Assembly (NCBI GenBank): GCA_018056725.1
Contig: JAGPFF010000019.1
Coordinates: 1-39,999 of the forward strand
DNA from: Anaerolineaceae bacterium
GTDB lineage: Bacteria > Chloroflexota > Anaerolineae > Anaerolineales > Anaerolineaceae
DNA: 39,999 nucleotides
Direction of reading: 5' to 3'
This document shows, piece after piece, positions 27,645 to 37,744 of this stretch; within the stretch, counting starts at the first letter, position 1, and the number at the start of each line of letters is the position of its first letter. A program made the position numbers and the translations under genes. The notes beneath the pieces are model-generated. The model saw only the letters and a list, made by a program, of their open reading frames with translations. It did no database searches and had not been told where the DNA came from.

Positions 27645-30600
27645 GTGGAAACAAAAAGTTTAGTCGCGCTCCGGATCAATCTTGCATCCCCTGAAACAAT
27701 TCGAAGCTGGTCTTATGGTGAAGTATTAAAACCCGAAACCATCAACTACCGCAGATTACGCCCTGAGAAAGACGGTCTTTTCTGCGAAGCAATTTTTGGT
27801 CCCACCCGGGATTACCAATGTTACTGCGGTAAGTATAAAAATCCGCGCTATAAGGGCATTGTGTGTGACAAGTGCGGAGTGGAAGTCACCCGTTCTGCTG
27901 TGCGTCGTGAAAGGATGGGGCACATTGATCTTGCAACTCCTGTCGCCCATATCTGGTATACACGCCGGATTCCGTCTTACCTTGGTTTACTGTTGGATAT
28001 TTCCCGCCGCAATTTGGATCGTGTGTTGTATTTTGCCCAGTATATTGTGACATTTGTCGATGAAGACGCGCGGCAGAAGGCTTTGCGACGTCTGGAAGAT
28101 GAAATTCACGATTCTGAACTTGAACAAGCCAACCGAATTAATGCTCAAATCCTTGATGTAAAGAAAAGCCGTGACAAGACTGTAGCGGATTTACAAACTC
28201 AATTAAAAGAGATTGAGACCAAAGCCGAAGAGCAAATCGCTTCCAAACTTGAGCCTGTGATTCAAGAAGGGCAATCTTTGGAGCGGCAGTTAACGGATCA
28301 AATGGGTCAGGCGGCTAAGAAGAAAATCCTCTTTGAGTCAGCTCAAGTATTAATCGCTGAAAAAGGGGATCTTGTTACCAGCCAGCAAATTTCCAACGTT
28401 CAAAAAGCTGTCAAGGAACGTCTGGATGAGATTGAAGAGGACGAAAAGAGCAAACTGCTTCGTGACCGTGAAGCATTGAAAATGTCCATTGAAAAAGTCA
28501 AAGCCGAAGCTGAAATTACCATGGATGATCTTCGCAACCAGTTGGAAGATCAATCTACTGAATCCCACGATCATTCCGGGCAGCTGCGGGATGAATTGCA
28601 GGAGCTGCGCCCCTTTACCTTCCTGACTGAGAGCCGATACCGTGAGTTGAAATCGCGCTGGGGTCAGGTTTTCAGGGCGGACATGGGAGCGGAAGCTTTT
28701 TATGACATTTTGAGGCGGCTTGATCTGGATAAACTGGCTGAAGATTTGTGGACGGAAGTCCGCACCACCAAGAGTAAACAGAAACGCAAGAAAGCCACTA
28801 CCCGCTTAAAAGTTGTGGAAGATTTTCGCCGTTCGGGGAACCGTCCTGAATGGATGATCCTGACCGTCTTACCTGTGATTCCGCCAGACCTGCGCCCCAT
28901 GGTTCCATTGGATGGCGGGCGTTTTGCTACATCGGATATGAATGATCTTTACCGGCGTGTTATCAACCGCAATAACCGTCTAAAGAGATTACTCGAACTG
29001 GGCGCTCCTGATGTAATTGTGCGCAACGAGAAACGTATGCTGCAGGAGGCGGTCGATAGCCTGATCGATAACTCGCAGCGTGGCAAAGCCCTTTCACGGC
29101 GCGGCAGACGCGAACTTAAATCGCTGAGCGATATGCTCAAAGGAAAGAAGGGACGCTTCCGCCGTAACCTGCTCGGTAAGCGTGTGGATTATTCCGGACG
29201 TTCCGTTATCGTGGTTGGTCCGAAACTTAAGCTCTATCAATGTGGTTTACCGAAAACAATGGCACTGGAGCTTTTCAGACCTTTTGTTGTTTCCCGGTTA
29301 GTCTCCCACAATTATGCCGCTAATGTGAAATCAGCGCGCAGACTGATCGAGCGTAACCGCCCTGAGGTTTACGAAGTTCTTGAGGAAGTGATTAAGGAAC
29401 GACCGGTGCTTCTCAACCGTGCGCCAACTTTGCACCGCCTGGGAATTCAGGCTTTCGAACCGATCTTGATCGAGGGCAGCGCCATTCAGCTTCATCCTTT
29501 GGTGACTACCGCCTTCAATGCAGATTTTGATGGTGACCAGATGGCAGTGCACGTGCCGCTTTCTGAAAAAGCGGTCAAGGAAGCCAGAGATCTGATGCTT
29601 GCCTCAAAGAACCTGTTGAAACCTGCCGATGGTGAACCAATCATCAGCCCTTCCAAGGACATGGTGCTTGGTATTTATTACCTGACGGTTCAGGACGACC
29701 GCCCTCATAAAGGGGATGGATGTATTTTTGCGGATATGGATGAGGTTGAGCTGGCGTACAACCTTGGACAACTGGATATTCATTCCAAGGTTCAACTTCG
29801 GTTTACCACCAATTTCGATGAAAACAACCACCGTATTTCAAAAACTGAAACCAGGATGATTAAGACTACGGTCGGAAGAGTCCTCTTCAATCGCATTTTG
29901 CCACCTGAAGTTCAGTTTATGAATATCGTGCTGGAAAAAACTGGAGTAAAGGATCTGATCGCTGATGTCTATGACCTGTGTGGTGAGAAAGTAACTACCA
30001 GGGTTGCCGATGCCATCAAAGATATCGGTTTTGAATATGCGATGAAATCCGGCACAACGATTGCTGTGGCAGATATTACCATTCCGAATGAAAAATATGA
30101 GATTATCAATCAATCTCAAAAGGAAGTGGACACGATTAATCGCAACTATCGGCGTGGCTTGTTAAAAGAAGAAGAACGCGATAAGCTGGTGATTGACGTT
30201 TGGAAGAAAACCACGGAAGATGTCGGAAAAGCTGTGCGTGATGCAATGGATCCGAACGGGAACCTCTCCACGATGGCTTCGTCCGGCGCCACCAAAGGCG
30301 GCTTTGGACCAATTTCGCAGCTGGCTGGGATGAGAGGTTTGATGGCTGACCCGGCTGGTCGTATCATTCGCCTCCCCATTCAATCAAACTTCCGTGAAGG
30401 GTTGACCGCGTTGGAATACTTCATTTCTACCCATGGCGCCCGAAAAGGTCTGGCTGATACTGCGCTGCGAACTGCGGATGCAGGCTATCTTACCCGCCGA
30501 CTGGTGGATATTGCCCAGGATATTATCATCAACGAAGAAGACTGTGGTACCGATGATGGCATCTGGATTCGTAAAGAGGATGATGTCGCCGGGCAGAAAC

Positions 30601-31892
30601 TGAAAGAGAGACTTTACGGACGCTCTCTGGCAGCGCGCGTTGTGGATCCGAACACTGGCGAGGTGATCGCTGAAAAGAACGAGATTCTTGACCATGATCT
30701 TATTCGCAAGGTGCTGAATGCTGGAATTGAAAATGTGAAAGTAAGGTCACCCCTCACTTGTGAATTGATCCATGGGATTTGTGCCCGTTGCTATGGCATG
30801 GACCTCGGACGAGGCAACCTTGTCGCCCTTGGTTCCGCCGTTGGCACAGTCGCCGCGCAATCCATTGGTGAGCCTGGTACTCAGCTCACGCTGCGCACGT
30901 TCCACCTTGGTGGTGTTGCGACAGGTGGCGATATTACTACCGGTCTCCCTCGTGTTGAAGAACTCTTTGAAGCCCGCCGCACGCCAAAAGGTGAAGCTGT
31001 CATTACTGCCATTTCAGGCATTGCTCACATCCTGCTCACTGACCGCGCAGGAGAGCAAAAAATGGTTCGGGTGGAACATAGCGAACTGGTCTCTGATGAA
31101 TACGAGATTCCGGAGGATTGGACCATTGTTGCTTTGGATGGCAGTGGAATTACAGCAGGCGAAGTAATTGCCAATATGGGGGAAGCGCAGATTAATGCGC
31201 AACATGATGGTCGAGTCCGGGTGGAAGGGCGTAAAGTTTTCGTTGCCTATGAGCAAAAAGAGAGCGAGGATTACGAAATTCCCAGTACCTCACGGCTGCA
31301 AATTCACGATGGCGACATGGTCGAAGCGGGTCAGGCATTGACTGAAGGTTCCATCAATCCGCACACGATTCTGAAGATCAAAGGTCGTGAAGCCACTCAA
31401 ATGTACCTCTTAACAGAAATTCAGAAGGTATACCGGGCACAGGGTCAAAACATTAATGACAAGCACTTTGAAGTGATCATTCGCAAGATGACCGGCAAAG
31501 TACAGGTGATCCGCCCTGGAGATTCCAACTACCTGCCGATGAATACTGTTGACCGCCTGGAGATCAAACGTGTGAACGAGGAATTGATCGCTCAGGGCAA
31601 ACAACCCGCACGTTATGTGGAAATCTTGCTTGGCGTAACGAAAGCCTCTCTGAGCACGGATTCCTTCCTCTCGGCAGCTTCCTTCCAGCATACGATCAAA
31701 GTACTCGCTGGCGCCGCGATTGCATCTGCTGAAGATCCGCTCTATGGGCTCAAGGAAAATGTGATCATAGGCAAACTTATTCCTGCCGGCACAGGTTTTG
31801 TCTATGGAAGGTTCAAAGATAAAGCTGAGGACCAGGAATCGGAAGAACAAGTAACGGTTGATTCCAATCTTGAACCAACGGCTGAAGAATAA
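27645..31892 (+). CDS. rpoC: DNA-directed RNA polymerase subunit beta-prime
   Basis: Catalytic large subunit of RNA polymerase, 1415 residues. The N-terminal zinc site is C59, C61, C74, C77. The catalytic magnesium motif NADFDGDQ has D627, D629 and D631. The second zinc site is C967 with C1039, C1046 and C1049. Between the N-terminal clamp (about residue 140) and [13 protein letters not shown] (from 323) lies a charged, coiled-coil-like insertion of roughly 170-180 residues, where the E. coli protein has about a dozen. The C-terminus ends in an acidic tail. Unusually, rpoB is not directly upstream; the neighbour is a histidine kinase gene. It starts at GTG with a strong ribosome site and ends before a clear terminator. 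Confidence 0.98.
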   Translation: METKSLVALRINLASPETIRSWSYGEVLKPETINYRRLRPEKDGLFCEAIFGPTRDYQCYCGKYKNPRYKGIVCDKCGVEVTRSAVRRERMGHIDLATPVAHIWYTRRIPSYLGLLLDISRRNLDRVLYFAQYIVTFVDEDARQKALRRLEDEIHDSELEQANRINAQILDVKKSRDKTVADLQTQLKEIETKAEEQIASKLEPVIQEGQSLERQLTDQMGQAAKKKILFESAQVLIAEKGDLVTSQQISNVQKAVKERLDEIEEDEKSKLLRDREALKMSIEKVKAEAEITMDDLRNQLEDQSTESHDHSGQLRDELQELRPFTFLTESRYRELKSRWGQVFRADMGAEAFYDILRRLDLDKLAEDLWTEVRTTKSKQKRKKATTRLKVVEDFRRSGNRPEWMILTVLPVIPPDLRPMVPLDGGRFATSDMNDLYRRVINRNNRLKRLLELGAPDVIVRNEKRMLQEAVDSLIDNSQRGKALSRRGRRELKSLSDMLKGKKGRFRRNLLGKRVDYSGRSVIVVGPKLKLYQCGLPKTMALELFRPFVVSRLVSHNYAANVKSARRLIERNRPEVYEVLEEVIKERPVLLNRAPTLHRLGIQAFEPILIEGSAIQLHPLVTTAFNADFDGDQMAVHVPLSEKAVKEARDLMLASKNLLKPADGEPIISPSKDMVLGIYYLTVQDDRPHKGDGCIFADMDEVELAYNLGQLDIHSKVQLRFTTNFDENNHRISKTETRMIKTTVGRVLFNRILPPEVQFMNIVLEKTGVKDLIADVYDLCGEKVTTRVADAIKDIGFEYAMKSGTTIAVADITIPNEKYEIINQSQKEVDTINRNYRRGLLKEEERDKLVIDVWKKTTEDVGKAVRDAMDPNGNLSTMASSGATKGGFGPISQLAGMRGLMADPAGRIIRLPIQSNFREGLTALEYFISTHGARKGLADTALRTADAGYLTRRLVDIAQDIIINEEDCGTDDGIWIRKEDDVAGQKLKERLYGRSLAARVVDPNTGEVIAEKNEILDHDLIRKVLNAGIENVKVRSPLTCELIHGICARCYGMDLGRGNLVALGSAVGTVAAQSIGEPGTQLTLRTFHLGGVATGGDITTGLPRVEELFEARRTPKGEAVITAISGIAHILLTDRAGEQKMVRVEHSELVSDEYEIPEDWTIVALDGSGITAGEVIANMGEAQINAQHDGRVRVEGRKVFVAYEQKESEDYEIPSTSRLQIHDGDMVEAGQALTEGSINPHTILKIKGREATQMYLLTEIQKVYRAQGQNINDKHFEVIIRKMTGKVQVIRPGDSNYLPMNTVDRLEIKRVNEELIAQGKQPARYVEILLGVTKASLSTDSFLSAASFQHTIKVLAGAAIASAEDPLYGLKENVIIGKLIPAGTGFVYGRFKDKAEDQESEEQVTVDSNLEPTAEE

Positions 31893-31906
31893 GGAAATCG
31901 ATGACC

Positions 31907-31940
31907 AAGAACCGGCTTCAAACGAAGCCGGTTTTTATTT
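31907..31940 (+). terminator. Intrinsic terminator of rpoC
   Basis: AACCGGCTTC (31910-31919) pairs perfectly with GAAGCCGGTT (31924-31933) around an AAAC loop and runs into TTTATTTT. It lies 15-48 bp after the rpoC stop, so gyrA should have its own promoter. Confidence 0.92.
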
Positions 31941-32016
31941 TCCCCCGATATGTTAGGATACATAGTTTTCGTTGTACACTTATCTGGTAAGACGACCTGA
32001 ATTTGGAGAATGAACT

Positions 32017-34437
32017 ATGGAAATTGGACTGGTACGGAAAGTCGATATTGACCATGAAATGCAGCAATCCTATCTTGATTACGCGATGAGCGTGATCGTT
32101 TCACGCGCGTTACCAGATGCCCGCGATGGGTTAAAACCGGTCCAACGACGATTGCTCTACGCCATGTATGATATGGGATTGAGACCGGATTCAGCTTATA
32201 AAAAATCAGCCAGGATCGTGGGGGAAGTGCTCGGAAAGTATCACCCGCATGGTGATCAGGCTGTTTATGAAGCAATGGCAAGGCTGGCGCAGGATTTTTC
32301 GATGCGTTACCTGCTTATTGATGGACAGGGGAACTTTGGCAGCGTCGATGGCGATCCTCCAGCGGCGATGCGTTATACAGAAGCGCGGGTTACTTCATTT
32401 GCCATCGATCTGCTCAACCAAATTGATCGTGAAACCGTGGATTTTGTGCGTAATTTTGATGATTCTCTCGATGAACCATCTGTACTGCCATCAGCCATCC
32501 CCAATATGCTGGTTAATGGCGCGTCCGGTATTGCTGTGGGGATGGCGACCAGTATTCCGCCTCATAACTTGGGGGAAGTGGTGGATGCCCTTTCCTATCT
32601 CTTGGAACACTGGCAAAAAATGGACGACATCACGGTTGGTGAATTGATGCAATTTATTCAAGGACCTGATTTTCCCACTGGCGGAATCATTTTGCAGGAA
32701 CATGAACAGAATGAGATTCTGGCTGCCTACGCCACTGGAAAAGGGAAAATCACCCTGCGAGGTCGGTTGAGCCTGGAAGAAATGGCACGTGGAAAGAGCC
32801 GCATCCTCATTACCGAACTGCCGTATATGACAAATAAATCTGCCTTGATTGAACGAATTGCGGAATTAACCCGTGAGGGGCAGCTGGAGGGGATTGCGGA
32901 TCTGCGCGATGAATCCGATCGACAGGGAATGCGCATCGTCATAGAGCTTAACAAAGCTGCTGCTGCTGAGACTGTTTTACGAGAGTTGTATCGGCGTACT
33001 CCGTTGCAAGTTACTTTCAGCATCAATTTGCTGGCGCTGGTAAACAATGAACCCCGGCTGCTTACTTTAAAACAGGCATTAAGGGTTTATCTGGAGCATC
33101 GCATTGAAGTCATCAAACGGAGAAGTGAATATGATTTACGGAAGGCTCAAGAACGGATCCACATTCTTGAAGGGCTGCGCATTGCCTTGCAGAACCTTGA
33201 CGAAGTCATCGCGGTAATCCGGCGATCTGCGGACAGCGATGATGCCCGCGAAAAATTGATGAAAAAGTTTAAACTCTCTGTCGTTCAGGCGAATGCCATA
33301 CTGGATATGCCACTCAAGCGGTTGGCTCAACTGGAAAGAAAAAAGATCGAACAGGAGTATAAAAGCCTGCAGGATCAAATTAAGGAACTAACGGCACTGC
33401 TAAAATCGCCCCTAAAACAACGCCAGATGGTAGAGAATGAGCTTAAGGAAATAAAAGGGAAATATATTGACAAACGAAAAACGCAAATAGTCAATCTATC
33501 CCAAGGAAAAGCCGTCGCCGATTTACTGACAGTAAAGGATGTGACCCCCGTTGAAGCTGTTTGGGTGACGATGACCTCGGATGGAAGGATCGGGAAACGC
33601 GTTACCGATAAACCGCCGCGTCTCAGTGGCAAGGAAGCCCCCATATTTGCGATTCACAGCGACTCACACCAGGTCGTCTATCTTGTTCAAAGTGATGGTC
33701 AGGCAGCCGCAATCGCTGTTCAAAACATCCCAAAAATAGATGAAACAGGTCAAGGAGTTCTTTTTAACCAGCTTGGTCCGTTTCAAGATAACAGTCTGCC
33801 TGTCGCGATGTTCTCGCTACCCAATAAATTCAAAGCACAGGATTTATGTGTTGTGTCCATTACCCGGCAAGGGATGATTAAAAAATCCCTGGCAACAGAG
33901 TTAAAGGGATCGGCTAATGATTTGTTTACGCTGACAAAGGTGGCGGAGGGCGATCGTTTGGTTGATGTGATCCTGGCAAGTGATCGGTCGCAATTTTTAA
34001 TTGCCACACACAACGGCATGTTGATTCGTTTTGAGGGTAGTGAAGTCCGGGCTATGGGTTTGCTTGCAGTCGGAGTCAACGCCATCAAATTGGCTGAGAA
34101 TGATGAAGTGGTAAGCCTGGTGGAAATATCAGGGAAAGGTGAAGTGGTTTTAGTGGCTTCGAATGGCATTGCCTGGCGTTTGACCTTGGAAAACATCCCC
34201 CTGCAAGGTCGTTACGGGCAGGGGGTGATTGGTTGCCGTTTGGAACGAGGGGCAGAACTTATAGGAGCGGTATATGGTAAAAAGAACTATCTTTATGGGT
34301 TGCGCTTCCGAAAAGCCGCTGCCAAGAACTACCGAATAGACGATATCGGGATCAGTAAACGTGCCGGGCGAGGGGAGCAATTAGTGAATTTGAATGAGAA
34401 TGACCGCATCAGTAAACTGGTTCAAGTGCAGGATTAA
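32017..34437 (+). CDS. gyrA: DNA gyrase subunit A-like type IIA topoisomerase subunit
   Basis: Breaks and rejoins DNA in the gyrase (or topoisomerase IV) heterotetramer; 806 residues. The catalytic tyrosine is Y120 in AAMRYTEAR. The quinolone region reads [20 protein letters not shown], so the E. coli Ser83 position is Q81 and Asp87 is E85. The winged-helix, tower and coiled-coil regions are complete. The C-terminal beta-pinwheel has six blade-like repeats, but the expected GyrA box (Q-R/K-R-G-G-R/K-G) is missing from blade one, where the sequence is [10 protein letters not shown]. The nearest match is QGRYGQG in a later blade. It could therefore act more like ParC. GGAG at about 32004-32007 supports ATG 32017. 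No clear promoter is seen in the 76 bp after the rpoC terminator. Confidence 0.93.
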   Translation: MEIGLVRKVDIDHEMQQSYLDYAMSVIVSRALPDARDGLKPVQRRLLYAMYDMGLRPDSAYKKSARIVGEVLGKYHPHGDQAVYEAMARLAQDFSMRYLLIDGQGNFGSVDGDPPAAMRYTEARVTSFAIDLLNQIDRETVDFVRNFDDSLDEPSVLPSAIPNMLVNGASGIAVGMATSIPPHNLGEVVDALSYLLEHWQKMDDITVGELMQFIQGPDFPTGGIILQEHEQNEILAAYATGKGKITLRGRLSLEEMARGKSRILITELPYMTNKSALIERIAELTREGQLEGIADLRDESDRQGMRIVIELNKAAAAETVLRELYRRTPLQVTFSINLLALVNNEPRLLTLKQALRVYLEHRIEVIKRRSEYDLRKAQERIHILEGLRIALQNLDEVIAVIRRSADSDDAREKLMKKFKLSVVQANAILDMPLKRLAQLERKKIEQEYKSLQDQIKELTALLKSPLKQRQMVENELKEIKGKYIDKRKTQIVNLSQGKAVADLLTVKDVTPVEAVWVTMTSDGRIGKRVTDKPPRLSGKEAPIFAIHSDSHQVVYLVQSDGQAAAIAVQNIPKIDETGQGVLFNQLGPFQDNSLPVAMFSLPNKFKAQDLCVVSITRQGMIKKSLATELKGSANDLFTLTKVAEGDRLVDVILASDRSQFLIATHNGMLIRFEGSEVRAMGLLAVGVNAIKLAENDEVVSLVEISGKGEVVLVASNGIAWRLTLENIPLQGRYGQGVIGCRLERGAELIGAVYGKKNYLYGLRFRKAAAKNYRIDDIGISKRAGRGEQLVNLNENDRISKLVQVQD

Positions 34438-34461
34438 AGAAAACGTCATGCGTTCGGCTGG

Positions 34462-35568
34462 CTAGCTGATCGTGAAATAACTGTAATGGTAAATTATTTC
34501 GTTGTTCTTGATGCCAATTGTGTCACGACCATCATTGACATTTCCGGTCTGTGAAGTGCAAGTCCAGCGGAATTGAATGATATTATCCTCAATGGATTTC
34601 CAGGTGACGCGAAAATCGCCTCGTTTTAATTGCGTCCGGATGACCTGCTCATAATAGGTGCGGATATTGGTTTCACCCTGAATGGTTTGTTTGGGCGTGA
34701 CCAGAACCGCATTAGTCGCATAGATGTCTAATACAGGTGCATACTGGCGGGTATTTAATGCCTCAAAGAGCTTCGAAACGGGATCAAAGGATACTGGACG
34801 AGGAGCATTTTCTGCCGGCCAGGAATAACTGGCAATTTCATTCCAAACTGGCACCAACTTTGTTCGTGAATCATCCCATGAAAAAAAGTTCACTGCTTTC
34901 AATCCTAATTTTTTAGCAGTATCCATGAAGGTTCTCATCTCAGATGGCGAAGGCGCCCAGCCACTTTCAGCGAAAGCCGGTCCGGTTGGAACTATTGGAC
35001 GGAAGGGTGTAATGGATTTAAATTCGTCAACAGAGCGGGTCAGATCATAAGCTGCATCATGAGCTTGCATCCAGTAAACCTGTGGCATATTTAGATCACA
35101 TTTTTCCAGGAAGGCAGCATAAGGGAAAGTTCGGTGATAAGTTGGCCAGCGAAAGGAACTTAATGCCACGGGTGTGGAGGCTAGACCTTTGCGTAACTCA
35201 GACATGAAACTACGGGCTACGGCTTCGCGACCAGCCAGTTTATATTCTGATTCTGCATCGATGACGTATCCGTCCAATGCGAATCGGCGTGTTTGAGAAA
35301 TGGCGATTTTGGCTTCCCCGAGCGGGTCGTAACCGTAGACATAGTGCCAGCCCCAAACCTGAATTCCCTTGGCGCGCAGGGCGTCTACCACAGGTGCGAT
35401 GAGGTCGTTTCCATTTGAATCCACATTATAGGCGCGGGTATCGTTGGCAATTTTGATCAGAACATGAGAAAAACCCGCAGCGGAAGCTGTTTTTGCAATC
35501 GCCGAGGCATTCCCCCCTTCACAACTGGGAATACGCCAGATCCACATTCCTTTTCCTGTTAATGCCAT
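34462..35568 (-). CDS. Putative TIM-barrel glycosidase-like protein with NTF2-like C-terminal domain
   Basis: I do not recognise a named family. The first 250 or so of 368 residues look like a (beta/alpha)8 glycosidase-like barrel: GMWIWRIPSCEGG, SHVLIKIAND, GIQVWGWHYVYGYDP, GYVIDAESEYK (candidate catalytic acids D104 and E106), NMPQVYWMQ, and KAVNFFSWDD on successive strands. The last 100 or so residues (KLFEALNTRQYAPVLDIYATNAVLVTP onward) resemble an NTF2/SnoaL-like domain. There is no signal peptide, so it is probably cytoplasmic. GGAGGAG precedes the ATG on the minus strand. It follows the HD-domain gene by 18 bp. Substrate and activity cannot be stated. Confidence 0.72.
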   Translation of the reverse strand: MALTGKGMWIWRIPSCEGGNASAIAKTASAAGFSHVLIKIANDTRAYNVDSNGNDLIAPVVDALRAKGIQVWGWHYVYGYDPLGEAKIAISQTRRFALDGYVIDAESEYKLAGREAVARSFMSELRKGLASTPVALSSFRWPTYHRTFPYAAFLEKCDLNMPQVYWMQAHDAAYDLTRSVDEFKSITPFRPIVPTGPAFAESGWAPSPSEMRTFMDTAKKLGLKAVNFFSWDDSRTKLVPVWNEIASYSWPAENAPRPVSFDPVSKLFEALNTRQYAPVLDIYATNAVLVTPKQTIQGETNIRTYYEQVIRTQLKRGDFRVTWKSIEDNIIQFRWTCTSQTGNVNDGRDTIGIKNNEIIYHYSYFTIS

Positions 35569-35586
35569 TTATCTCCTCCTTCAGGT

Positions 35587-36168
35587 TCACTGCGAGGGGT
35601 ATTCATCACTTTCACCCACCAATCCGATTTGTGGCGCAACCTGGCGCATGGCGAAAATGACGTTTTCACAATGCTCCCAAAACGGGATGCCAAATTCGAG
35701 GGCTCCACGTTCAATCTCAACCCTGTTCGCACCGGCTGCAAATGCCTTATCTTTCCATTTCTTTTTTATTGAACTGACTTCCAAATCCATCAATGAACGT
35801 GAGGGTCGTACTAAGGCAACTGCGGTTACCAGACCTGTAATCTCATCACAGGCATATAACGCTTTGGCAAGCATCGTGTTGCGTGGCAGGTGAAGATGAT
35901 CTCCATGAGTCAAAATTGCCTCAATGATCTCTTCTGAGACCCCTTTCTCCCGTAGGATTGGCGCACCGTCTAATGGATGCTGTTCAGGCGTGGGGTGAAT
36001 TTCCCAATCGAAATCATGCAATAATCCGGTAGCCGCCCAGGTTTCGAGTGGTTGATTGTATTCTTTGGCATAGAAAATCATTACACTCTCTACTGCCAGC
36101 ATGTGATGGACGAGATTTTCGTTTTTTACATATGCTCTAACAATTGCCAGTGCCTCATCATGGGTCAT
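35587..36168 (-). CDS. HD-domain putative phosphohydrolase
   Basis: A 193-residue single-domain HD protein. The metal-binding pair H51-D52 is in TGLLHDFDWEIHP, with further His residues in EQHPLDGAP and LTHGDHLHLP, the pattern of HDIG-type phosphohydrolases. The substrate is unknown; relatives act on nucleotides or other phosphate esters. The start overlaps the SanA-like stop as ATGA, so the two are translated together. A C-terminal tail of about 20 residues has no recognisable motif. Confidence 0.85.
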   Translation of the reverse strand: MTHDEALAIVRAYVKNENLVHHMLAVESVMIFYAKEYNQPLETWAATGLLHDFDWEIHPTPEQHPLDGAPILREKGVSEEIIEAILTHGDHLHLPRNTMLAKALYACDEITGLVTAVALVRPSRSLMDLEVSSIKKKWKDKAFAAGANRVEIERGALEFGIPFWEHCENVIFAMRQVAPQIGLVGESDEYPSQ

Positions 36169-36833
36169 AATTCATTCTCGTTAACTTGGAAAATTGGTTC
36201 AGGTTCACCCAGAACAGGCAACGGTTTTGAAATCCAAACCTGCCACAAGGCGACCAGTGTGGCTGGTAGTTCGCGTAATTTCCAATAGCGAACCGAGTGT
36301 TGGGAATAATTCCTGACATCAGCTACAACGCCGCTTGTCTCCATACCAAGACCATTGCATGAAAAAATAGCCCGTGGAAGATGGTATTTTTGGGTCACTA
36401 AGAGGGCTTTTTGCAATCCAAAGATGACGTGCGCCCGGTAACAAGTATCATAGGTACGCCGACCGGCATAATCGAGCACGATCACCTCTTCTGGCGCACC
36501 GAGGCTGATGGCATACTCTTTCATTGCCTGGGGCTCGTTATAGTCAATAAAACGATTATCACCACTCATCAGTATTTTTTCCACTTTACCCGCGGTGTAG
36601 AGTTTAACTGCAGTTTCTACCCGGTCCTTCAAAACAGGTGACGGTGTGCCATCTTTTTGTAAACCTGCTCCAAATACAATCGCAGCCCGGTAACCATCAG
36701 GAGCTTCAGCAACGGTGTGAATTTTTCCAGAAGAAGCCAAGGCGGTGATCAACTTTGGAATCCCGAATACGAATGCCAGAATGGCAACTGTCCAAAATAT
36801 CAATCGAATCAACATGTTCAATATTTTTTTCAT
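36165..36833 (-). CDS. SanA/YdcF-like DUF218 membrane-anchored protein
   Basis: A 222-residue protein with one N-terminal membrane anchor (about residues 5-30) and a DUF218 domain beginning RAAIVFGAGLQKDGTPSPVL near 49. The conserved stretches KILMSGDN, YDTCYRAHVIF and VTQKYHLPRAIF match the SanA branch. E. coli SanA affects envelope permeability to vancomycin; the biochemical role of the family is unclear. It heads a three-gene minus-strand unit with the HD and TIM-barrel genes. No Shine-Dalgarno sequence is present, and a -10-like TACAAT lies 10 nt upstream. Confidence 0.9.
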   Translation of the reverse strand: MKKILNMLIRLIFWTVAILAFVFGIPKLITALASSGKIHTVAEAPDGYRAAIVFGAGLQKDGTPSPVLKDRVETAVKLYTAGKVEKILMSGDNRFIDYNEPQAMKEYAISLGAPEEVIVLDYAGRRTYDTCYRAHVIFGLQKALLVTQKYHLPRAIFSCNGLGMETSGVVADVRNYSQHSVRYWKLRELPATLVALWQVWISKPLPVLGEPEPIFQVNENEL

Positions 36834-36835
36834 AG

Positions 36836-36904
36836 CAGCAAGAATTGTACCAATTTATCCAAATTCAACACGTAAAGAAACAAAAAAGCAGGACGTTCTT
36901 GCTG
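36836..36904. repeat. Inverted repeat around the sanA-like promoter
   Basis: CAGCAAGAA (36836-36844) is repeated as its exact reverse complement TTCTTGCTG (36896-36904), 51 nt apart. The arms bracket the 71-bp gap between the lipoyl-transfer gene stop and the sanA-like start. A 9-bp match may be chance, but its placement at both ends of the gap is worth noting. Confidence 0.35.
36844..36849 (-). promoter_or_regulatory. Candidate -10 element of the sanA-like operon
   Basis: Minus-strand TACAAT, 10 nt before the ATG at 36833, predicts a 5' leader of only 3-4 nt. No good -35 is seen at 16-18 bp spacing. The element overlaps one arm of the inverted repeat by one base. Confidence 0.4.
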
Positions 36905-37738
36905 TCACCACCTGAAAGTCCATTCTTCTGAAGCATACTTATTTTTAGCCAGTTGTGTGGCGAGAGTTTTTTCTTCAGCCGAAATGGGCTGTTCGATAAA
37001 AGAAATTCCGAATGTGGCTTCGAATCCTTTTTGTAAAGCCGCTGCTACCTCCTGCCAGAGAGGAGGATATCCCAACTGATCCGCCAGCGTGGATGCCCGG
37101 GCAATCAGTGAGGATGCAGCTTTTTCTTTTTCAAACTCATTCTCAAAGCAAAGCACTTCGGTGAGCCGGGTAATATTTCCGAACAAGGGGATCGCACCAT
37201 GCTGGAGTATTCCGCCATATTTCCGGGCTTGAGCTGAACCAATGAGTTTTTTCCCGGCGGTAGTGATCTCGTAATTAGATGGAGTATTAAAACAAATCGG
37301 GTCTGGTGAAAGGGAGTTCTGATTGTTCGGGTATTCTTTCTCCCCATTGGCCTCAATGCCCAGGATTGTTAATCCAGCAAGCAGGGCAGCGGAAATTCGA
37401 TGGTAACTCTCCAATAAATTTCCTGCCAGTAAAGGATCTTGTTGCGAAGCAGTTACTGAATATGTGATTTCGTCTGTATGAAGAATCGCCCGCCCGCCTG
37501 TTGGACGACGAACCAGCCCCCAACCTTTGTGGATGATTCGCTCTAAATTCACATCACGGACGGGTTGAGCGAACCCCAGGGATACAGTTGGTCGGTCCCA
37601 TGCATACAGGCGTAGCGTAGGGAGGGATTTTCCTTCTGCGACACAGCACAGAAGAGCTTCGTCGAGAGCCATATTCCAGAAGCCATCTTCACCCTCTTCC
37701 TGGGTGATTAAGCGCCATGTGACCAATTCGGAGGACAT
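36905..37738 (-). CDS. Lipoate/octanoate transferase family protein, LipM-like
   Basis: Member of the BPL/LplA/LipB fold. RRPTGGRAILH at 77-87 is the ligand-binding loop. ICFNTPSNYEITTAGKKLIG carries C149, followed by GSAQARKYGGILQHGAIPL. A cysteine in this position with GKK and LQHG is the pattern of LipM octanoyltransferases (octanoyl-ACP to protein, active-site Cys150 in Bacillus). LplA ligases normally lack this cysteine and use ATP. I therefore prefer octanoyltransferase over ligase, but the two are hard to separate by sequence. The 277-residue length fits LipM. No lipA or lipoylated substrate gene is adjacent. Confidence 0.82.
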   Translation of the reverse strand: MSSELVTWRLITQEEGEDGFWNMALDEALLCCVAEGKSLPTLRLYAWDRPTVSLGFAQPVRDVNLERIIHKGWGLVRRPTGGRAILHTDEITYSVTASQQDPLLAGNLLESYHRISAALLAGLTILGIEANGEKEYPNNQNSLSPDPICFNTPSNYEITTAGKKLIGSAQARKYGGILQHGAIPLFGNITRLTEVLCFENEFEKEKAASSLIARASTLADQLGYPPLWQEVAAALQKGFEATFGISFIEQPISAEEKTLATQLAKNKYASEEWTFRW

Positions 37739-37744
37739 TAAACA

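Noticed and set aside
34438..34461. Terminator between gyrA and the convergent gene
   Set aside because: Only the short palindrome GCTAGC is present, with no stable stem or T run.
34462..35568. Phage-type lysozyme (GH25) or endolysin
   Set aside because: The barrel resembles a glycosidase in general shape, but there is no signal peptide, cell-wall binding repeat or phage neighbour, and the C-terminal domain is NTF2-like.
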